Assembly (NCBI GenBank): GCA_002376725.1
Contig: DFOM01000050.1
Location: 566 to 64,565 of the forward strand
From: Cloacimonetes bacterium UBA3541
GTDB lineage: Bacteria; Cloacimonadota; Cloacimonadia; Cloacimonadales; Cloacimonadaceae
Length of the DNA: 64,000 bases
Direction: 5' to 3'
A program made the translations under genes and the position numbers. Position 1 is the stretch's first letter. Each line of letters starts with the position of its first letter. The notes below the pieces were generated by a model. That model saw nothing but the letters and a program-made list of their open reading frames with translations. It made no database searches and had not been told where the DNA came from. This document shows positions 28,068-37,441 of the stretch, piece by piece.

Positions 28068-28997
28068 ATGAAAAAGTATGGTATCATAATTTGTCTGTTA
28101 AGCTTATTGCTGTTTTCTTGTATGAGTGAACAGGACAAGCTGGAAAAAGCAAATAAGAATTTGGGTTCAAAAAAGAATCCCATAAAGATGTATTTTGTCC
28201 CTTCTATGGAAGCTTCCACTATCGTCACTAGTGGAGAAGCAATTGCAAAATGGTTGGAGAAAGAGACGGGCTATCATTTTAAAGTTGCAGTTCCAACCAG
28301 TTATGCAGCAGTAATAGAAGCACTTGGTACTAATCAAGCAGATGTAGCATGGCTTCCCACTTTTGCCTATATCCTGGCAAAAGAAAAATACGATGTCCAA
28401 GTTAAATTTATGACTATCCGCAACGGTTTAAGCAAGTATAGAGGTCAATTTGTAGCTAGAACAGATAGTGGAATTGACAGTTTAGAAGACATAGAAGGCA
28501 AAGTTATAGCTTATACAGATGCTGCTTCAACCTCTGGATATATTTATCCTTCCGCCATACTGCGGCAGAAAGGAATTAAACCTGATAAATATACTTTTGC
28601 TGGAGGTCATCCTCAAGCCATAGCAGCTGTTTATAATGGAAATGCAGATGTAGCCTGTACTTACTGGTCACCTCCCGATGCTAATGGCAGACCTAAAGAT
28701 GCTCGCGAAAAACTTCTGGATACTTATCCCGATATCTTTGAGAAAGTGAAAATTATTGCTCTTACTGATTCTATCCCCAACGATACCGTAACTTTTCGCA
28801 AAGGACTTCCGCAAGAAGTGGATCAGAAACTGGTTCAAGCTCTAACCAATTTCTCTCAACTTCCAGAAGGAAAAAAGATTCTGCGGGAACTGTATGATAT
28901 AGACGGACTTGAACCTGCAACGGATGCAGATTATGATATCGTGCGTCAAACCTTAAAAATACTGGGAAAAGACCCCAAAGAATTCCTGAACATTTAA
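28068..28997 (+). CDS. phnD: Phosphonate/phosphite-type ABC substrate-binding lipoprotein
   Basis: Signal with lipobox LLFSC near residue 20, so a lipid-anchored periplasmic binding protein. Motifs of the PhnD/TauT family are clear: VPSMEAS at ~42-48, ALGTNQADVAWLPTFAYILA, YRGQFVARTDSGIDSLEDIEGK, AYTDAASTSGYIYPSAILR, AGGHPQAIAAVYNGNADVA. An upstream in-frame ATG at 28059 sits directly on AAAGGA (28054-28058), so the ATG at 28068 with correct spacing is preferred. phnC follows 9 nt later. Ligand could be phosphonate, phosphite or another oxyanion. Confidence 0.88.
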   Translation: MKKYGIIICLLSLLLFSCMSEQDKLEKANKNLGSKKNPIKMYFVPSMEASTIVTSGEAIAKWLEKETGYHFKVAVPTSYAAVIEALGTNQADVAWLPTFAYILAKEKYDVQVKFMTIRNGLSKYRGQFVARTDSGIDSLEDIEGKVIAYTDAASTSGYIYPSAILRQKGIKPDKYTFAGGHPQAIAAVYNGNADVACTYWSPPDANGRPKDAREKLLDTYPDIFEKVKIIALTDSIPNDTVTFRKGLPQEVDQKLVQALTNFSQLPEGKKILRELYDIDGLEPATDADYDIVRQTLKILGKDPKEFLNI

Positions 28998-29006
28998 GAA
29001 CTAGTA

Positions 29007-29747
29007 ATGTCCCAACTTAATATCCAAAATCTATATAAAACTTACGATAATAAAACCTACGCTTTACAGGATATCTCTTTTGAAGTTCAAAAAAACGATT
29101 TTATTATTTTACTCGGTCTATCGGGCAGCGGAAAATCCACTTTATTACGATGTATCAATCGTTTGGTGGAACCCAACTCCGGTAATATCATCTATGAGGG
29201 AAAATCTATAATTAATATGAACAAAACTGAACTGCGTCAGTATCGCAGGCATATAGGAATGATCTTCCAACAATTTAATCTGGTAAAAAATTTGACGGTT
29301 TTGACAAATGTTCTCACTGGTCGGTTAGGTTATCATAGCGTATTTTCAAATTTCACTTCTGAAGAAATTGATGCTGCTTATCAATGTTTAAAAAGAGTAG
29401 GACTAGAAGAATATGCACATAAGCAGGTGCGTCAACTTTCTGGTGGGCAACAACAAAGAGTAGCAATTGCACGTGCTTTAATGCAAGAACCAGAATTAAT
29501 CCTTGCTGATGAACCAGTTGCCAGTTTAGACCCCGCTACAGCTGATTCTATAATGCAATACTTAGGCGAAATTAATCAGGAAGGAGTTTCCGTTATTTGT
29601 TCTCTTCATTTTCTTACTCTCGCCCGTCGATATGGAAATAGAGTTATAGGTCTTAAGCAGGGAGTTAAAGTTTTTGAGGGTAACCCTGAAGATATAGACA
29701 AAGTTAGATTTAAAGAGATTTATGGAGAAGAAGCCGAAGAAATTTAA
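29007..29747 (+). CDS. phnC: PhnC-type ABC transporter ATP-binding protein
   Basis: ATPase for the phosphonate-class importer. The 246-aa protein has Walker A GLSGSGKST (~37-45), Q-loop FQQFNLVKNLTVL, NVLTGRLGYHS (typical of PhnC), signature LSGGQQQR and Walker B LILADEPVASLDP. It follows phnD by 9 nt. No PhnE-type permease follows: the next 239 nt are non-coding and then dnaX ends on the other strand. The permease must be encoded elsewhere or the system is incomplete. Confidence 0.9.
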   Translation: MSQLNIQNLYKTYDNKTYALQDISFEVQKNDFIILLGLSGSGKSTLLRCINRLVEPNSGNIIYEGKSIINMNKTELRQYRRHIGMIFQQFNLVKNLTVLTNVLTGRLGYHSVFSNFTSEEIDAAYQCLKRVGLEEYAHKQVRQLSGGQQQRVAIARALMQEPELILADEPVASLDPATADSIMQYLGEINQEGVSVICSLHFLTLARRYGNRVIGLKQGVKVFEGNPEDIDKVRFKEIYGEEAEEI

Positions 29748-29986
29748 TCAGTTGACCGGTAAAACTTTGATATAAATTAAGCTATTCATATTGTATTATT
29801 TAGAATAAGATAGATTATTTATTATAGCCGTATAAAATGGCAATAATTTTGAAATATTTTTGCTTTCCTCTTTAACTTGCCTATTCCCTGACAATTACTT
29901 GTCTCCATTAACAAGAGAGAGTCAAGAGAGAGCATAGGGATAAGATAGTTTTCAGACCAAATATCATAACATCTTATTGTGCAATA

Positions 29987-31594
29987 TTATGATATGAGCT
30001 TAGAATCAGTAATTTCTATATAACGGGCTAGATTCTCATCCATTTTTTTCAGATCTTCCAATGTTTTACGGGGTATATTGATAACCTCGGGTGTGCTGCT
30101 GCTCATTAATTCCAGTTCCAATCGTGGTTGAGTTTGAAAATAATCACCAATAATCTGTTCTATATCACCCTTTTTACCCTGCACTGCATCTAATTGAGAT
30201 TTACTGGAAAGCTGGATAATAATTTTAAATCCATCACTAACTTGATAACTGGATTCTTCCAATGCTAACCCTGCTATTCTTCCAACTTGAATAACCCGAG
30301 CTACAATTTTACTCCAGTGTTCCGCGAGATTTTCCTGGTTTAGCTCTTTTTTTTCAATTATATCGGACTCCACTGACTTAGCAGGAACTGGTTTCTTTTC
30401 TACATTAGCTGAAACAATATTGCTTTTAGGACTTATTTCTGGAGCAGTTTGAGGAGCTATTTTGCTCACAGTTTGCGATTTTAGCCGAGCAATAATTTCA
30501 CCCAGATTCTCCATCTCATCCAGTTTGCAAAGCTTTATCAACACTAATTCAAAAATTAAATAAGGATTGCCACTGCTTCTTAGTTCCGACCTGGTCTGCA
30601 TAAGCATACTCATCATATACAGCAGATTTTCCTGACTAAAGAGACCAGCAATCTCATCATAAGCTGGATATTCTTCGCTGGTAACTTCTTCGGGAGACAT
30701 TCCAATTTTAATTAAGAGAACAATGCGCAGAAACTCTAACCAACTATTGATGAATTCCTGTAGGTCTGCTCCTCCTTCAAAGATATACTGCATTTCTTCT
30801 AATAAGCCAGCATTGTTTTTGGAATGAATAAGTTTCATAATATTGCAATAAATTTGGGTGGGAATCAAGCCAAAAATTTCACGCACTTTATCAATAGTAA
30901 CTCTATTTCCGCAATAAGAGATCACTTGGTCTGCTAAAGATAGTGCATCTCGCAAACTTCCATCTGCTTTATTTGCAATGAGATGTAGAGATTCGGCATC
31001 TATCTCTATATTCTCTTCCTGCATAATTATACCCACTCGTTTAATTATGGCATCCATCGGAATCCTTTTAAAATCATAACGCTGACAACGAGAAATGATA
31101 GTGGGCAAAACTTTGAAGGGTTCGGTGGTAGCAAAGATAAAGATAACATTATCTGGAGGCTCTTCCAAGGTTTTTAAAAGAGCATTGAAGGCATTTTTGG
31201 AAAGCATATGAACTTCATCTATAATATAAATCTTATAAAGAGATTGACTTGGAGCATAGAGAAGCTCTCTTTGAAGTTCCCTGATATCATCTACCCCTGT
31301 ATTGGAAGCACCATCAATCTCAATCACATCTGCTGAAATACCAGCGGCAATCTCAACACAATTATGGCATTTATTACAGGGAGTAATAGTTGGACCTTCA
31401 ACACAGTTCAAACTTTTAGCCAGAATTCTTGCCATAGAAGTCTTCCCCACACCCCTGGGTCCAGTGAAAAGATATGCATGTGCAATACGCTTACTCAGAA
31501 TAGCATTCTGTAGAACTTCAGTAATATGCTCCTGGGCATATACATCGGCAAAAGTTTGAGGTCTATATTTTCTTGCAAGTACAATATAACTCAT
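29987..31594 (-). CDS. dnaX: DNA polymerase III subunit gamma/tau
   Basis: Clamp-loader ATPase. Residues ~1-370 form the conserved core: RPQTFADVYAQEHI, Walker A GPRGVGKTS (~45-53), zinc-binding cysteines C-x8-CxxCxxC (CNKCHNC), DEVHMLSKNAFNALLKTLEEPP and the sensor/arginine-finger ISRCQRYDF. The C-terminal ~165 residues are low in conservation, with Lys/Pro-rich linkers. The start ATG has AAGGAG eight bases upstream. 535 aa is compatible with a tau-like product. I looked for but did not identify an A-rich slippage site. An inverted repeat ATATCATAA/TTATGATAT (29961-29969/29987-29995) spans the stop. Confidence 0.95.
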   Translation of the reverse strand: MSYIVLARKYRPQTFADVYAQEHITEVLQNAILSKRIAHAYLFTGPRGVGKTSMARILAKSLNCVEGPTITPCNKCHNCVEIAAGISADVIEIDGASNTGVDDIRELQRELLYAPSQSLYKIYIIDEVHMLSKNAFNALLKTLEEPPDNVIFIFATTEPFKVLPTIISRCQRYDFKRIPMDAIIKRVGIIMQEENIEIDAESLHLIANKADGSLRDALSLADQVISYCGNRVTIDKVREIFGLIPTQIYCNIMKLIHSKNNAGLLEEMQYIFEGGADLQEFINSWLEFLRIVLLIKIGMSPEEVTSEEYPAYDEIAGLFSQENLLYMMSMLMQTRSELRSSGNPYLIFELVLIKLCKLDEMENLGEIIARLKSQTVSKIAPQTAPEISPKSNIVSANVEKKPVPAKSVESDIIEKKELNQENLAEHWSKIVARVIQVGRIAGLALEESSYQVSDGFKIIIQLSSKSQLDAVQGKKGDIEQIIGDYFQTQPRLELELMSSSTPEVINIPRKTLEDLKKMDENLARYIEITDSKLIS

Positions 31595-31743
31595 AAATTA
31601 AACTCCTTTGCCATAGTTTTAAACTTCTATTATTTAGGCAAGCATTTTCTTCTGGACAATTATATGATTAAAGATAAAAAGGTATTATATCATTTCTCAT
31701 AAAAATTATGAAAATAACATATAGAAATACTGGAGGTTAGATA

Positions 31744-32955
31744 ATGAAATTGGAAGGAAAAGTAGTGATTGCTCAGGGAGGAGGTCCTACTGCTGTTATT
31801 AATCAATCATTAGTAGGAATAACTTTGGAGGCAAGAAAGTTTACTCAAGTCACTCGTGTTTATGGTTCTTTATATGGAGTTCGGGGTATTGTTGATGAAG
31901 AATTTGTTGATCTTACTCAAGAGACTACCCACAATCTGGAACAAGTTGCCAACACTCCTTCTTCTGCCCTCCTATCAACCCGAGATAAACCAGACGAAAA
32001 ATACTGCAAAGAAATCTTTAAGGTGCTGAAAGCTTATGATGTTCGCTACTTCTTCTACATTGGAGGCAACGATTCTGCTGATACAGTTCGTATTGTTAAT
32101 GAAGAAGCCGATAAGGCGGACTATGAATTTAGGGCAATTCATGTACCTAAAACAATAGATAATGACCTGGTATTAAGTGACCACACTCCAGGCTATGGTT
32201 CTGCCGCCCGTTTCGTAGCTTCTGCTTTCACTGGAGTCAATCTTGATAATCGTGCTTTACCTGGAGTTTATATTGGTGTAGTAATGGGTAGACATGCTGG
32301 ATTTCTTGCAGCCGCTTCTGCTTTAGCTCAAAAGTATCCAGATGATGGACCTCATCTCATTTATATGCCAGAAAGACCATTTAATCAGGATACTTTTTTA
32401 CGAGATGTCCAGAAGGTCTATGACCACTATGGAAGATGTGTAGTGGCTGTTTCAGAAGGAATAGTTGATGAAAATGGAGTACCTATGATGACTATCTTGA
32501 GCAAAAATACGGAAGTTGATGCCCACGGCAATGTTCAGCTTTCTGGAACTGGAGCTTTAGGAGATTTACTAAGTGATTTAGTTCGTAGCAGACTTAAAAT
32601 TAAGAGAGTCCGTTCAGATACTTTTGGTTATTTACAGCGTTCATTTATAGGATGCGTTTCCGATGTGGATCAAAGAGAAGCAAGAGAAGTTGGTGAAAGA
32701 GCAGCACATTATGCTATTTGGTATAATCTGGACGGTTCCATCTCTATCCAACGGACCGGATTTTATTCCGTTAACTATCAATTGGAAAAACTATCCGATA
32801 TAGCTGGCAAAACTCGTCATATGCCTGATGAATTTATCAACGAAACTGGAAATGGAGTAACTGATGATTTTAAATATTATCTTCGTCCGCTTTTAGGATC
32901 AGGATTTCCTACGGCACACCGTCTTCGTGCACCAAAAGTAGATAAGATATTATAG
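31744..32955 (+). CDS. pfp: Pyrophosphate-dependent 6-phosphofructokinase
   Basis: Phosphorylates fructose 6-phosphate, reversibly when PPi is the donor. Family motifs: QGGGPTAVINQSL, YIGGNDSADTV, PKTIDNDL and VVMGRHAGFLAAASALA. In ATP-type enzymes the loop reads GGDGS. An Asp in the fourth position, as in GGNDS, together with PKTIDND is the mark of PPi-type members, so PPi use is predicted. 403 aa. GGAGG precedes the ATG. It is followed by gdhA on the same strand with its own promoter-like sequence. Confidence 0.92.
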   Translation: MKLEGKVVIAQGGGPTAVINQSLVGITLEARKFTQVTRVYGSLYGVRGIVDEEFVDLTQETTHNLEQVANTPSSALLSTRDKPDEKYCKEIFKVLKAYDVRYFFYIGGNDSADTVRIVNEEADKADYEFRAIHVPKTIDNDLVLSDHTPGYGSAARFVASAFTGVNLDNRALPGVYIGVVMGRHAGFLAAASALAQKYPDDGPHLIYMPERPFNQDTFLRDVQKVYDHYGRCVVAVSEGIVDENGVPMMTILSKNTEVDAHGNVQLSGTGALGDLLSDLVRSRLKIKRVRSDTFGYLQRSFIGCVSDVDQREAREVGERAAHYAIWYNLDGSISIQRTGFYSVNYQLEKLSDIAGKTRHMPDEFINETGNGVTDDFKYYLRPLLGSGFPTAHRLRAPKVDKIL

Positions 32956-32963
32956 AGAAACCC

Positions 32964-32991
32964 TTGACATTTTTGTAATGAAATTTATAAG
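32964..32991 (+). promoter_or_regulatory. Candidate promoter for gdhA
   Basis: TTGACA (32964-32969) and TATAAG (32986-32991), spacer 16 nt, lie directly after the pfp stop and about 37 nt before the gdhA start. Confidence 0.45.
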
Positions 32992-33027
32992 TGATAATAA
33001 AATAAAATAATAAATATGGAGGAAGAA

Positions 33028-34365
33028 ATGACCTTTCAAGAATTTATAGCCAAAGTGGAAGCGAAGAATCCTGGTGAACCAGAATTTATTCAGGCAGTTA
33101 GTGAAGTCATAGAATCTGTTTGGGATGTCTATGAAAGCAATCCCCGTTTTGTAAAAGCTAATATTTTAGAGCGTTTAGTTGAACCTGAACGGGTTATCAT
33201 TTTCCGCGTTCCCTGGATGGATGATAATGGTGAAGTCCATGTGCAACGAGGCTATCGTGTCCAATTCAATAGTGCTATTGGACCCTATAAGGGTGGTTTA
33301 AGATTTCAACCAAATGTGAATCTATCAGTACTTAAGTTCCTCGGTTTTGAACAGGTATTCAAAAACAGTTTAACTTCCTTACCTTTAGGTGGTGGTAAAG
33401 GTGGATCAGATTTTGACCCTCGGGGAAAATCAGATGAAGAGATAATGCGTTTCTGCCAATCATTTATGGCTGAGCTTTTCCGCTATATCGGACCCAACAC
33501 TGATGTTCCTGCTGGTGATATTGGTGTTGGTGCTCGTGAAATTGGATATCTCTTTGGTTATTACAAAAAGCTTATGAATGAATTTACTGGAGTGCTTACT
33601 GGAAAAGGAATCAATTGGGGTGGAAGTCTAGTCCGTCCAGAAGCTACTGGATTTGGAATAGTTTACTTTACCGAAGAAGTTCTTAACACTATTGGTGAGA
33701 CCATAAAAGGAAAACGAGTCGCTATTTCTGGATTTGGAAATGTAGCCTGGGGCGCAGTTCAAAAAGTTAATGATTTAGGTGGGAAGGTCGTTACCCTCTC
33801 TGGACCCGATGGTTATATCTATGACGAAGATGGTGTTTCTGGTGAAAAGATAGACTTTATGGTAACTATGCGTAATTCTAATAGGGACCTGGTACAGGAT
33901 TATTCTGATAAATATCCAAGTGCTAAATTCTTCCCTGGAAAACGTCCCTGGGAAGTTCCTGTGGATGTAGCTATTCCTTGTGCCACACAAAACGAACTGA
34001 ATGAGGAAGATGCTATGAATTTGATTAATAATAAATGCATCTGTGTAGTTGAAGGTGCCAATATGCCCTGTTTTCCTAAAGCCATTGAAGCTTTTCAGAA
34101 GGCAAAAATGCCCTTTGCTCCTGGTAAAGCTGCAAATGCTGGAGGAGTGGCAACTAGTGGACTTGAAATGACTCAGAATGCAATGCATCTTTCCTGGCCT
34201 CGTGAAGAAGTTGATGCTCGTTTGAGAGAAATTATGAAGAACATTCATCAAGCCTGTGTGGAACATGGAAAAGAACCTAATGGATATATAAACTATGTGA
34301 AAGGTGCTAATATTGCTGGCTTTATGAAAGTTGCCAATGCAATGTGCGATCAAGGATTAGTCTAA
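33028..34365 (+). CDS. gdhA: Glutamate dehydrogenase (hexameric, ~50 kDa class)
   Basis: Oxidative deamination of glutamate to 2-oxoglutarate, or the reverse. Key stretches are GPYKGGLRFQPNVN, LPLGGGKGGSDFDPRGKSD (catalytic Lys region), PAGDIGVGAREIGYL and the Rossmann segment ISGFGNVAWGAVQ. The C-terminal GANMP and NAGGVATSGLEM are typical. ATG at 33016 is in frame, but GGAGG (33018-33022) lies just inside it and serves the ATG at 33028, giving MTFQEFIAKVE. A strong terminator follows. In a fermenter this enzyme would feed glutamate carbon toward succinyl-CoA and the mutase encoded at 12.6-16.6 kb. Confidence 0.96.
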   Translation: MTFQEFIAKVEAKNPGEPEFIQAVSEVIESVWDVYESNPRFVKANILERLVEPERVIIFRVPWMDDNGEVHVQRGYRVQFNSAIGPYKGGLRFQPNVNLSVLKFLGFEQVFKNSLTSLPLGGGKGGSDFDPRGKSDEEIMRFCQSFMAELFRYIGPNTDVPAGDIGVGAREIGYLFGYYKKLMNEFTGVLTGKGINWGGSLVRPEATGFGIVYFTEEVLNTIGETIKGKRVAISGFGNVAWGAVQKVNDLGGKVVTLSGPDGYIYDEDGVSGEKIDFMVTMRNSNRDLVQDYSDKYPSAKFFPGKRPWEVPVDVAIPCATQNELNEEDAMNLINNKCICVVEGANMPCFPKAIEAFQKAKMPFAPGKAANAGGVATSGLEMTQNAMHLSWPREEVDARLREIMKNIHQACVEHGKEPNGYINYVKGANIAGFMKVANAMCDQGLV

Positions 34366-34389
34366 ATAGAGAATAAACAAAAAATAAGA

Positions 34390-34416
34390 CCCTGCTTTCA
34401 AAGAGCAGGGTTTTTT
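34390..34416 (+). terminator. Intrinsic terminator of gdhA
   Basis: Stem CCCTGCT/AGCAGGG (34390-34396/34404-34410), 7-nt loop, then TTTTTT. It starts 24 nt past the gdhA stop codon. Confidence 0.93.
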
Positions 34417-35224
34417 ATTTACTAGCAGAAATCCACTAAGATACCAAATGAATATAGGTTCCTTATATAGAATCAAAATTCAGCTTCTCTAATGTTATCA
34501 TAGATCAATATAATAGCTATATATAATAACTTTTTTAAAAAAAGCATCGCATAATTATGAGCTTGGGCAATGGTAATAGAATTTATCGCTTTATCTTTTG
34601 AATTTTAGAAACTACATTCCCTTTTTTAAAATTATGTTAAAGAGTAAATTTAATAACACCCGGTTCTTGCAGGATACCCATTTTATAGTAGGTAAATTGA
34701 CAGCTATTTATTTTATAAAAACTTATTAGATATTTTTTTTTGTTATTCGGGATTTAAAATGGTCTTTATAATAATTAGACGGATACTTCCACCCATCAGA
34801 ATATTCTTTTTTAGATTAATTCCTGCCATCAGTTAATTACTCCAATTAAGATAGTTACTTCTTTAAAAGATTTAGTAACAAAATATTCCATAAGAACACA
34901 ATTACAAAAGCATTCTCACTGTCAAATGATTCTTGGTGGTTGCTTACAGATTCAGATTGAAGCAATGCGTTAAGATCTTAAGATTGTATAATATATGCTG
35001 GATTGTGCCAATAATCTTTTACCGTATATACATAAAGGAAGAAATGCTAAGCATCATTTAGCTTGACATTTAGGTTATATTAAAATATTATCTACTAATA
35101 ATAAATTTGCCTTATAAATTATAAAAAAACAGAGGCTTAGGAAATGCTTTCGCATAAAATTCCAAAATATACTGCAAATATAGTATAATATTAGATATGA
35201 TTTTGAAATGGGAGAAAAAAATTT
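34417..35224. other. Long AT-rich gap at the start of the polysaccharide region
   Basis: About 800 nt without a credible gene on either strand, the longest such stretch in the window. A perfect TATAAT (35184-35189) lies 36 nt before the first glycosyltransferase but has no recognisable -35. Short minus-strand frames near 34743-34890 look like decayed coding sequence (see the separate entry). Otherwise nothing was recognised. Confidence 0.55.
34743..34829 (-). pseudogene. Possible remnant of a membrane/flippase gene start
   Basis: A 28-codon frame contains NLKKNILMGGSIRL, reminiscent of the N-terminus of Wzx-type polysaccharide flippases (LKKN..GG..R). It stops at once, and no continuation was found in the other minus-strand frames by eye. 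It lies at the edge of a glycosyltransferase cluster that lacks an obvious Wzx. The resemblance is short and could be chance. Confidence 0.15.
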
Positions 35225-36331
35225 ATGAAATGCATAATGCATATACCATGGAAAATGATTGATGAATCAGTATCAGCTACGGAAGTTCGTCCTCGTAAAA
35301 TGAAAAAAGCTTTTGAAGATATAGGTTATAATGTATTTTTTATTACAGGTTCAGCATCAGAACGGAATAAACAGATCAAAGAACTAGAAAGAAGCCTGGA
35401 ATCTGGTGAAAAATACGACTTTTTATATAGTGAATCTTCAACTTTACCTATGCAATTGACAGAATCCCATCATCTACCTACTCATCCATTTACGGATAAA
35501 AGTCTTTTTGCTCTAGCTAAAAAAAATAGAATTCCTATTGGCTTATTTTATCGTGATTACTATTGGGTTTTCCCTGAAATACATCGTTTCAATAAGATTA
35601 AAACTTTATATACTAAGTTATTTCATATAATTGAATTGCAAATCTATAATCGCTTTCTAGATGTGATATATTTTTCCACAGATTTATATGATATGACGCT
35701 TGAAAAGCTTAGATATTTAGATAAAGACCTAAAATTTTATACGCTTCCCTCCGGGGCAGATCTGTCATATCCACAACCAGAAAAAAAAGAAAATTACTTT
35801 GCTTTTATTGGCGACATAGGACCTAATCGTCACAATATCAAAGTCTTAATGCAAACTTTTAATTTATTCCCACAGTATGAATTAAGAATATGTACGCCCC
35901 AAAAATGCTGGAATATCAATAAACAATATTACGAACCTTATCTTACACCAAATATTAAAATATTACATTTAGTTAATGAAGAAGCTCAAGAATTTCTAAG
36001 TAAAGCAAAATATGCTTTCTGTTATTTCTCCGAAAGTAATTATAGAAAATATACGCTTCCTTATAAAATATTTGATTATGTTGGATATAACTTACCTATT
36101 ATATGTAATGAAAATGATTATTCTGGACAATTAATTAAAAAACTTGGAATCGGCTATTCTATTAAACATTCCGTAAAAGCTCTATCTGAATGGTTAAATA
36201 ATATCCCTTCAGAAGCAGAATATACGCTAATTATAGATAATATAGAAAAGGTCAAAAAAGAGAATAGCTGGCTAAAAAGAGCTGAAACTGTACGGAATAC
36301 GCTCATTAGTTTTAACAAAGGATATAAATGA
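35225..36331 (+). CDS. Glycosyltransferase-like protein (GT-B fold, GT4-like)
   Basis: 368 aa. The N-terminal half (ATEVRPRKMKKAFEDIGYNVFFITG) resembles a GT-B acceptor domain. The C-terminal half has FAFIGDIGPNRHNIKVLM, LSKAKYAFCYFSESNYRKY and LPYKIFDYVGYNLPIIC, the usual place where a nucleotide sugar is bound. The classical EX7E motif is not evident, so catalytic detail is unclear. It overlaps the next gene by four bases (ATGA). By eye it is richer in A/T and Lys/Asn codons than the flanking core genes. Confidence 0.75.
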   Translation: MKCIMHIPWKMIDESVSATEVRPRKMKKAFEDIGYNVFFITGSASERNKQIKELERSLESGEKYDFLYSESSTLPMQLTESHHLPTHPFTDKSLFALAKKNRIPIGLFYRDYYWVFPEIHRFNKIKTLYTKLFHIIELQIYNRFLDVIYFSTDLYDMTLEKLRYLDKDLKFYTLPSGADLSYPQPEKKENYFAFIGDIGPNRHNIKVLMQTFNLFPQYELRICTPQKCWNINKQYYEPYLTPNIKILHLVNEEAQEFLSKAKYAFCYFSESNYRKYTLPYKIFDYVGYNLPIICNENDYSGQLIKKLGIGYSIKHSVKALSEWLNNIPSEAEYTLIIDNIEKVKKENSWLKRAETVRNTLISFNKGYK

Positions 36332-37428
36332 CCAATTTAATATTTCTGACTACTACGATTGATTGTGGAGGAGCCGAAAAATTATTATTAGATTTGGTTA
36401 AACAACTTGCGAATGATTATAAGATTACAGTTATTTATATCATTGGGGAGGGAACTTATAAAACTGAATTGATATTAAGTGGAGCTGAAGTTTTTAAATT
36501 AAACCTAAATTCCCTGATTAGAACTATTAAAATTTTATGTAAAAATCCCAAAACAATTTTACAGGGTTGGATGTATCATGGCAATATAGTAGCCACTATT
36601 CTCCATCTAATATCATTAGGAAAAGGCAAACTTTCTTGGGCTTTACATCACTCTGCAAACAATTATGCCAACGAATCATTAAAACATTTTCTTCTACTAA
36701 AACTTACTGCTTTTTTATCTTCTTTACCAAAAGCTATTATATTTGTATCTGAAATCATCAAACAAGAACATATCCAACACGGATACAGCAATGATAATAT
36801 GCGAGTGATTCATAATGGCATTGATACTTCTTTATTTAAAAGAAATGAAGAAACTGCTTACTTACTTAGACAATCTTTAAATATCCCTAATGATACGGTT
36901 ACAATAGGAATAGTAGGTAGGAATCATCCCGTAAAGGATTACCGGACTTTCTTCCGAGCTTCTTATGTACTACTTAAAAAACATCAAAATCTTCATATTA
37001 TAATTGTTGGCAGAGATATAAGTTTTTCTCAGTTTTCAAATCAACTGAAAGACCTTAACTTTGAAGATATTAATAGAATTCATTTATTAGGAGAAAGGAA
37101 CGATGTACCTCAAATTCTATCAATAATAGATGTATTTGTTTTAACCTCGGTTTCAGAGTCTTTTGCCCTTGCTCTAATTGAAGCTTTAGCTGCTGGTTGT
37201 TGTTGTGTGAGCACTGATGTTATATTTTTCAATAATCTTTTCTCCAAAGCTTTAAGTACTTTTCCACCCTATAATTACCAAGCTTTAGTAGATTCAGTAG
37301 AACATTATCTTAATATGTCTAAAGAACAACGCGATAACATTGCTATAGAAGCAAAATTGCAAATAGAAAAATATTACCCCCTTTCTCAGACTATAAATAA
37401 TTATAAAAGATTATGGAATTCAATTTAA
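36328..37428 (+). CDS. Glycosyltransferase family 4
   Basis: 366-aa GT-B enzyme that transfers a sugar from a nucleotide donor with retention. N-terminal TTTIDCGGAEKLLLDLV is the usual GT4 opening. The C-terminal domain has TIGIVGRNHPVKDYRTFF, ILSIIDVFVLTSVSESFALALIEALAAG (EX7E motif in ESFALALIE) and a final helix. It starts on the ATGA overlap with the preceding gene, so the three glycosyltransferases form one unit. Sugar and acceptor cannot be read from sequence. Confidence 0.9.
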   Translation: MTNLIFLTTTIDCGGAEKLLLDLVKQLANDYKITVIYIIGEGTYKTELILSGAEVFKLNLNSLIRTIKILCKNPKTILQGWMYHGNIVATILHLISLGKGKLSWALHHSANNYANESLKHFLLLKLTAFLSSLPKAIIFVSEIIKQEHIQHGYSNDNMRVIHNGIDTSLFKRNEETAYLLRQSLNIPNDTVTIGIVGRNHPVKDYRTFFRASYVLLKKHQNLHIIIVGRDISFSQFSNQLKDLNFEDINRIHLLGERNDVPQILSIIDVFVLTSVSESFALALIEALAAGCCCVSTDVIFFNNLFSKALSTFPPYNYQALVDSVEHYLNMSKEQRDNIAIEAKLQIEKYYPLSQTINNYKRLWNSI

Positions 37429-37441
37429 AGATGAGAAATAT

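Noticed and set aside
29961..29995. Inverted repeat at the dnaX stop as a terminator
   Set aside because: The stem is nearly all A/T and no T run follows in the direction of dnaX transcription.
33775..34353. 192-codon frame antisense to gdhA
   Set aside because: It lies wholly opposite gdhA, follows its codon pattern, and has no ribosome-binding site or recognisable motif.
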